Made by a program: the position numbers and the translations under genes. Below the pieces are notes generated by a model, which worked only from the letters and a program-made list of their open reading frames with translations, made no database searches and had not been told where the DNA came from. Positions 59,872 to 64,000 of a DNA stretch of 64,000 nt are shown piece after piece (position 1 is the first letter of the stretch; each line of letters starts with the position of its first letter). The DNA is from Streptomyces sp. TLI_146 (lineage in GTDB: Bacteria > Actinomycetota > Actinomycetes > Streptomycetales > Streptomycetaceae): assembly GCF_002846415.1 (NCBI RefSeq), contig NZ_PJMX01000001.1:7192001-7256000 (forward strand). Reading direction: 5' to 3'.

Positions 59872-60633
59872 TCAGCTCTGCGGGACGTACGACGGACGGC
59901 CCCGGCCGCGCGTCAGCGCGTACCCGGCGACACCGGCGAGCGCGCCGAGCACACCGCCGACGGCCGTCCAGATCCAGCGGTCGGTCCACCAGCCGGACGA
60001 CCAGCCGTCCTCCGGCTCGGCCTTCGGGCCGCCCGCGCCCAGCGGCGTGGACAGGCCGCCGTCCACCGCGTGGGAGCCCCCGGTTTCCTTGGTGGTCGGC
60101 TTCATCTCCGCCTTGACGGGCAGACCCCGCTCGGAGGCGGGCAGCCCGACGGCGGTCAGCCGTACGTAGTAGCTGCCCGGCAGCGGATCGTTCGACCAGC
60201 CGTCGGCCCAGGCGCGCACCGGGCGCAGCGTGCAGGAGAGCGTCACGCTGGTGGCGTCGGGCGCGGCCGCGCGGGACTGCGCCCCGTACATGCACGGCTG
60301 GCGGCGGCGCAGCCCGTCGTACACGTCGATCCGCCAGGTCGTCGCGGCCTGGCGGCCGGCCGACGGCAGCGTCACCGTGGCGTCGACGGTGGGGCGCTGC
60401 CCCGCGTCGGCGGGGAAGACCCAGTACAGGTAGTCACCGCTCGACGCCGTCGCGGTGGCCTGCTGGCCCTGCTTGACGACCGTGGCGGCCCGGAACGTGG
60501 TGCCCGCCTCCGTCGGCGCGCCGGAGGACTTGCTCGGGCTGGGCGACGGCGTGTCCGCCAGCGCCGGTGCCGCCGGGGCGAGCAGCGCGGCGCCCGTGAG
60601 CAGCGCCGCGGCCAGCATCCTTGTGGTACGCAT
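59872..60633 (-). CDS. Secreted, membrane-anchored protein coupled to the VWA gene
   Basis: The 253-residue protein has a signal peptide (1-27), a beta-rich extracellular domain, a Pro/Gly linker and a C-terminal helix (WIWTAVGGVLGALAGVAGYALT) with basic tail. Cys pairs (PCMYGAQ, LSCTL) may form a disulfide. No known fold was recognised. The ATG overlaps the VWA gene stop (TGATG), so they work as a pair. Confidence 0.78.
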   Translation of the reverse strand: MRTTRMLAAALLTGAALLAPAAPALADTPSPSPSKSSGAPTEAGTTFRAATVVKQGQQATATASSGDYLYWVFPADAGQRPTVDATVTLPSAGRQAATTWRIDVYDGLRRRQPCMYGAQSRAAAPDATSVTLSCTLRPVRAWADGWSNDPLPGSYYVRLTAVGLPASERGLPVKAEMKPTTKETGGSHAVDGGLSTPLGAGGPKAEPEDGWSSGWWTDRWIWTAVGGVLGALAGVAGYALTRGRGRPSYVPQS

Positions 60634-61907
60634 CAGTTGGTCCTCCAGACAGCCACGCGCCAGCGCGAGATCCAGCCCCACAGCAGACCGGCGAGGAGGC
60701 CGGTGAGCACCAGCACGCCGAGCAGCCACCAGCCGCGGCCGAGGCCGAAGGCGGCCACGTCCGAGGGCTGGTCGGGGCCGTCGACGACGTCCACGGTCAG
60801 CTCGACGGGCATGCCGGGCGTGGTCTTCACGGACGCGGGCGCCGAGAAGGAGTTGCTGACCTGGAGGCAGACGGTCTCCACGGCGTCCTTGTCGGCGTCG
60901 TCCTTCGCCTCCGGCTTGGGATAGCGCAGACCGGTCGAGATCAGGTCGGTGCGGCCGTCGCCCGCCTCGGAGCCGCGCACGATCTCCCGGCCGTGCCGGG
61001 TGACGGCCCGCATCAGGACGCCGTAGTCGTTGTTGACGGCGCGGTCGGCGCCGATGCTGACGGCGGCGCGCAGCTCCTGGCCGGGCTTGACGTCGACCTT
61101 GTACCAGCGGTGCTCGCCGAACGTCTCGCGGTCGGTGTACAGGCCGGGCTTCAGCTGGGGCGCGCTCTCGCAGCTCGCGGCGCCGTTGGTGGCGACCGGG
61201 ACCACCACCGGGTCGGCGGCGCGGTCCACGGACTGCTTGACGCGGTCCTTGAGCTCGTCCTTGTGCTTCACCGAGGTGTACGTGCCGCCGGTCGCCTGCG
61301 CGATGCAGGTCAGCTGGTCACGGGTCTTGGCGTCGGGGTTGAGCCCGAGGGTGTCGATGACCAGGTGGATGCCCTGGGCGGCGATGTCGCGCGCCACCTC
61401 GCACGGGTCGAGCGGGGCGCAGGTGTCCTCGCCGTCCGTGATGAGCACGATCCGGCGGGTCGCCTCGCCGCCCTTGAGGTCCTGCGCCGCGCCCTGGAGG
61501 GCGGGGCCGATCGGCGTCCAGCCGGTCGGGGCGAGGGTGGCGACGGCGGTCTTCGCCTCGGTGCGGTCGAGCGGGCCGACCGGGTACAGCTGGCGGGTGT
61601 CCTTGCAGCCGACCTGGCGGTCGTTGCCCGGGTAGTTGGCGCCGAGCGTGCGTATGCCGAGCTCGACCTCCGGCGGGGCCGAGTCCAGTACGTCGTTGAA
61701 GGCCTGCTTGGCGACGACCATCCGGGACTGGCCGTCGATGTCGCGGGCCCGCATGGAGCCGCTGACGTCGAGCACCAGCTCGACCTTGGGTGCGGCCTTC
61801 TGCGCGGGCGGTCCGTCGGCCGCGACCGCGTCGGCCGGGAGGATACCGGTGGCGAGGGTGGCGAGCAGCGCGCCCACCCCGGCCGCCAGCCGTTTTCTGG
61901 TGATCAT
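60633..61907 (-). CDS. Membrane-anchored von Willebrand A domain protein
   Basis: The 424-residue protein has a signal (1-30), a VWA domain with the MIDAS DVSGSMRARD, TPIGPAL and LITDGEDTC, a beta domain, and a C-terminal helix (GWWLLGVLVLTGLLAGLLWGW). The topology puts the metal-binding domain outside the cell. With the coupled gene it may form a surface complex. Family members are usually adhesion or metal-chelatase-linked; no partner is seen. Confidence 0.88.
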   Translation of the reverse strand: MITRKRLAAGVGALLATLATGILPADAVAADGPPAQKAAPKVELVLDVSGSMRARDIDGQSRMVVAKQAFNDVLDSAPPEVELGIRTLGANYPGNDRQVGCKDTRQLYPVGPLDRTEAKTAVATLAPTGWTPIGPALQGAAQDLKGGEATRRIVLITDGEDTCAPLDPCEVARDIAAQGIHLVIDTLGLNPDAKTRDQLTCIAQATGGTYTSVKHKDELKDRVKQSVDRAADPVVVPVATNGAASCESAPQLKPGLYTDRETFGEHRWYKVDVKPGQELRAAVSIGADRAVNNDYGVLMRAVTRHGREIVRGSEAGDGRTDLISTGLRYPKPEAKDDADKDAVETVCLQVSNSFSAPASVKTTPGMPVELTVDVVDGPDQPSDVAAFGLGRGWWLLGVLVLTGLLAGLLWGWISRWRVAVWRTN

Positions 61908-61996
61908 CGCCGGATCCTATGGAAGATCGGATCCCCGCCCAAATCCGGCGACGCGGCGGCCGGTTCCGCCGAGCGGCGGGCCGAGGGCCGCCCGGG

Positions 61997-62674
61997 TCAG
62001 GGATCCGCGCGCTTCACGCTCTCCAGGAGCATGTCCAGCCACTCGGTGACCTTGTCCCGGTGCTTGTCCGTGGGGAGCTGGGCGGCCCGCCAGGCGATGC
62101 CGCGCACCCCGTGGTCCTGGAGCAGGCGCTCCAGCGGGTCGTCCCCGGCCGGGGCGAGCGCGTCGAGTTCGCGCTCCCGGTCGTGCTCGCGGGCGGCGAA
62201 GGCGTGCAGCAGCTCCTGCTCGGTGCGGAGCAGCGCGTCGCCGAGGGCCTCGCTGTCCTCGGCGGTGAGATAGCCCGCGTGGACCTTGAAGAAGCGCTGG
62301 ATGGCGTCGCAGTGCTCCATGGTCGGGCGCCGGTCGCCGTTGATGAGCGCGCCCGCCTGCTGCCGGGACATCCCGGCGCCGTCGGCGATCTCCTGCTGGG
62401 TGTAGGGGCGGCCGTTCGGTTTCAGCCGGGAGCGGCGCAGCGCCGAGAACCGCTGGAGGAACCGGGCCTGGACGTCCGGTTCGCCGGCCGGGCGGCCCTC
62501 CAGCAGCGCCTGGACGACATCGGCCGGAACACCGGAGGCGTCGGAGAGCTGGTGCACGTCGAAGACCTCTGCCTGGCTCATTCCGAGCTTGCGGGCCAGT
62601 TCGTCGACGCGGGCGGCGATGTCCCCCAGAGGGCCCGTGGCCGCCGGTCCCGGATCCGAGAAGCCGTCCGTCAC
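61997..62674 (-). CDS. XRE-family regulator with two HTH-like segments
   Basis: The 225-residue protein begins VTDGFSDPGPAAT with AGGAGAATTACTG upstream of GTG 62674. LARKLGMSQAEVFDVHQLSD and YTQQEIADGAGMSRQQAGALINGDRRP are the HTH elements; a C-terminal helical part follows. Upstream lies a divergent MmyB-type ligand-binding protein. Confidence 0.8.
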   Translation of the reverse strand: MTDGFSDPGPAATGPLGDIAARVDELARKLGMSQAEVFDVHQLSDASGVPADVVQALLEGRPAGEPDVQARFLQRFSALRRSRLKPNGRPYTQQEIADGAGMSRQQAGALINGDRRPTMEHCDAIQRFFKVHAGYLTAEDSEALGDALLRTEQELLHAFAAREHDRERELDALAPAGDDPLERLLQDHGVRGIAWRAAQLPTDKHRDKVTEWLDMLLESVKRADP

Positions 62675-62960
62675 CAGTAATTCTCCTAGATCACACGAGT
62701 TGCTCCGCACACCTCGAACACAGAGTGAAGATGTCCGGAGGCTACTTGCTCACACCGCAGAGAACCAGAACTTGCCACAGCTGTGGCGTATTTGAGGCGT
62801 TCTCGGGCCGGAATGCCACGATGGTTGACATTGTCTCGTCGGCGGGAGCAGGATCGCACCACGGTGCGAAGATCGACCTCTGTGCGGCGAGGCCGCTGGG
62901 CCATGAGGACGCAGAGGACGGCAGGCGCACCGCGTGCCTGCAAGAGGAGTCGCGTTCTCG

Positions 62961-63689
62961 ATGGTGAAAGAACCGTTGGTGAACAGGTCAGCCGGCCCCG
63001 TACCGGAGAACGGACGGGGCGCCACCGCCACCGACCAGTGGGACGCCGAGGCGCGTGCCTACGTCGACGACCACATAGCGATGATGGACGCCACGGACTT
63101 ACCGTCGTTCCTCGTCGACCGCAGTTGGAACGTCGTGCACGCCAACACCGCGTACGACACGCTGTTCCGGGCCGTGGGCCCCCACCCCACCGCGATGCCG
63201 GGCGACAACTTCCTGCGTTTCGTCCTCTTCCACCCCCACGCGGGCTCCGTGCTCGCCCAGCACGAGACGGGTTGGTGCCTCCCCATGCTCGCGCAGCTCT
63301 CGTCCGCCCTGGAGCGCGACCCGCACGACCCCGAACTGCGGGCCGTGCACCGTGAGATCGCCGACGACCCGCTGATGAGCGCGGCCTACCAGCAGGGCCT
63401 GCCGCACTGGATGCGCATGGTCGGCCCGGCCGCCGTGCACCACGACGGGACCGTACGGGCCGTGCGCCACCCCGACCCCGGCTGGGACGCCGTGGAGTGC
63501 CGCGTCCTCGACGAGTCCTCCGGCACGCTGGGCGAGCTGGGACTGCGCCGGGTCACCCTGGTCCTGCGCCGCGAGAGCGCCGAGCCCCGCGCGCACGCCC
63601 CCGAGAGCGCGCCGAGAAACGTCGTGATCACCCGGCGCCGGGGCCATCTGAGCGTCGTCCGCACGGAACCGGCCCCCGTCGAGAGCTGA
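62961..63689 (+). CDS. MmyB-type ligand-binding domain protein without HTH
   Basis: The 242-residue protein is a PAS-like MLTR/MmyB ligand-binding domain (LPSFLVDRSWNVVHANTAYDTLF, FLRFVLFHP, AQLSSALERDPHDPELRAVH). Full-length family members carry an N-terminal XRE HTH, which is absent. It could modulate the divergent XRE protein. The ATG at 62961 is preferred; a GTG 27 nt upstream is possible. Confidence 0.78.
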   Translation: MVKEPLVNRSAGPVPENGRGATATDQWDAEARAYVDDHIAMMDATDLPSFLVDRSWNVVHANTAYDTLFRAVGPHPTAMPGDNFLRFVLFHPHAGSVLAQHETGWCLPMLAQLSSALERDPHDPELRAVHREIADDPLMSAAYQQGLPHWMRMVGPAAVHHDGTVRAVRHPDPGWDAVECRVLDESSGTLGELGLRRVTLVLRRESAEPRAHAPESAPRNVVITRRRGHLSVVRTEPAPVES

Positions 63690-63729
63690 TCCGGAGCCGC
63701 CCGTCACGGCCGCCGTGGACAATGGGCGG

Positions 63730-64000
63730 GTGACACTCCGCTACCGCGTACTCGGACCGACGCGGGCCCTGTGCCCGGACGGCGGCGAGGTGCCGCTCGG
63801 CGGCGCCCGGCTGCGGGCCCTGCTCGCCGCCCTCGCGGCGGGCGCCGGACGCGCGGTGCCGGTGCCGGAGCTGGCCGCCCGGGTCTGGGACGACGACACC
63901 GCGCCCGCCGACGAGGCCGCGGCCGTGCAGGCGCTGGTCGGACGGCTGCGGCGGGCGCTCGGCCGGGACGCCGTGGAGTCCGCGCCGGGCGGCTACCGGC
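63730..64000 (+). CDS. SARP-family regulator, partial (N-terminus)
   Basis: The GTG at 63730 starts LRYRVLGPTRALCPDGGEVP, LGGARLRALLAALAAGAGRA, then VWDDDTAPADEAAAVQALVG and GRLRRALGRDAVESAPGGYR, the OmpR-like winged helix of AfsR/SARP activators. The bacterial transcriptional activator domain and anything further lie beyond the window edge. Confidence 0.85.
   Translation, partial: MTLRYRVLGPTRALCPDGGEVPLGGARLRALLAALAAGAGRAVPVPELAARVWDDDTAPADEAAAVQALVGRLRRALGRDAVESAPGGYR

Overview
The window is very GC-rich, with strong third-position G/C bias, frequent GTG starts and gene types typical of a Streptomyces chromosome: SARP and XRE/DUF5753 regulators, many secreted hydrolases with Sec or Tat signals, a cytochrome bc1 b subunit and pca genes. 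No rRNA or CRISPR array was seen. One tRNA (Leu, anticodon GAG) is present.

Layout. 1-10.7 kb holds a putative cell-surface glycan block: a GT-C glycosyltransferase (cut by the window edge), a membrane-anchored molybdopterin oxidoreductase with a small membrane partner, a TrmB-type regulator, a secreted S53 (sedolisin) protease, then a three-gene operon (GT2, a TIGR04282-type transferase, a methyltransferase) divergent from an OmpR-type two-component pair and convergent with an NAD-dependent epimerase. 10.7-16.2 kb has housekeeping and regulatory genes: pterin dehydratase, SigJ-type sigma factor, an NmrA-type reductase divergent from an AraC regulator, a His-rich methyltransferase and an aldo/keto reductase.

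16.5-28.7 kb is the most striking part. A complete pqqABCDE operon (pqqB frameshifted at a C run) is translationally coupled to a GH88/GH105 hydrolase and a 1085-residue GH28 + GH29-like + F5/8C fusion. A second unit follows, with a perfect palindromic operator, encoding a GH18 chitinase, a GH8 glucanase/chitosanase and a secreted, CBM- and FN3-bearing PQQ-dependent sugar dehydrogenase (AA12 type). The locus therefore makes the cofactor PQQ, cleaves plant and fungal polysaccharides, and encodes the secreted enzyme most likely to use the PQQ on the released sugars.

28.7-43.5 kb has core and conditional metabolism: an acyl-CoA synthetase, an MFS exporter with a divergent Lrp regulator, a LysR regulator with a divergent SBF transporter, a quinone reductase with a divergent MarR regulator, an isochorismatase-fold protein lacking its cysteine, FdhD, an orphan KAS III, an aldehyde dehydrogenase, a peroxiredoxin and a DUF2254 protein.

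43.8-50.4 kb is a decayed mobile island at the 3' end of tRNA-Leu. A 62-bp att-like repeat, 107-bp duplicated integrase fragments and three copies of a short direct repeat mark its ends. Its cargo includes a minus-strand unit of an XRE-TPR regulator, an 88-residue protein, a 36-residue Lys/Asp-rich peptide with an Asp-Gly step, and a protein-isoaspartate-methyltransferase homologue with a C-terminal extension, closed by a strong terminator. This resembles a minimal aspartimide-type RiPP locus. The outer part carries DUF5753 and DUF6879 regulators with small partner genes.

50.7-64 kb returns to chromosome: a repeat-rich small ORF, an orphan QcrB-like cytochrome b, a Tat-exported phospholipase C, a frameshifted hydrolase, a flavoprotein, a pca operon (MarR, pcaI, pcaH, pcaG, without pcaJ), a VWA membrane pair, an XRE regulator, a MmyB-type ligand-binding-domain protein without HTH, and the start of a SARP regulator. 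Two frameshifts, in pqqB and the hydrolase, are each restored by one extra C in a short C run, so base-calling error should be considered.
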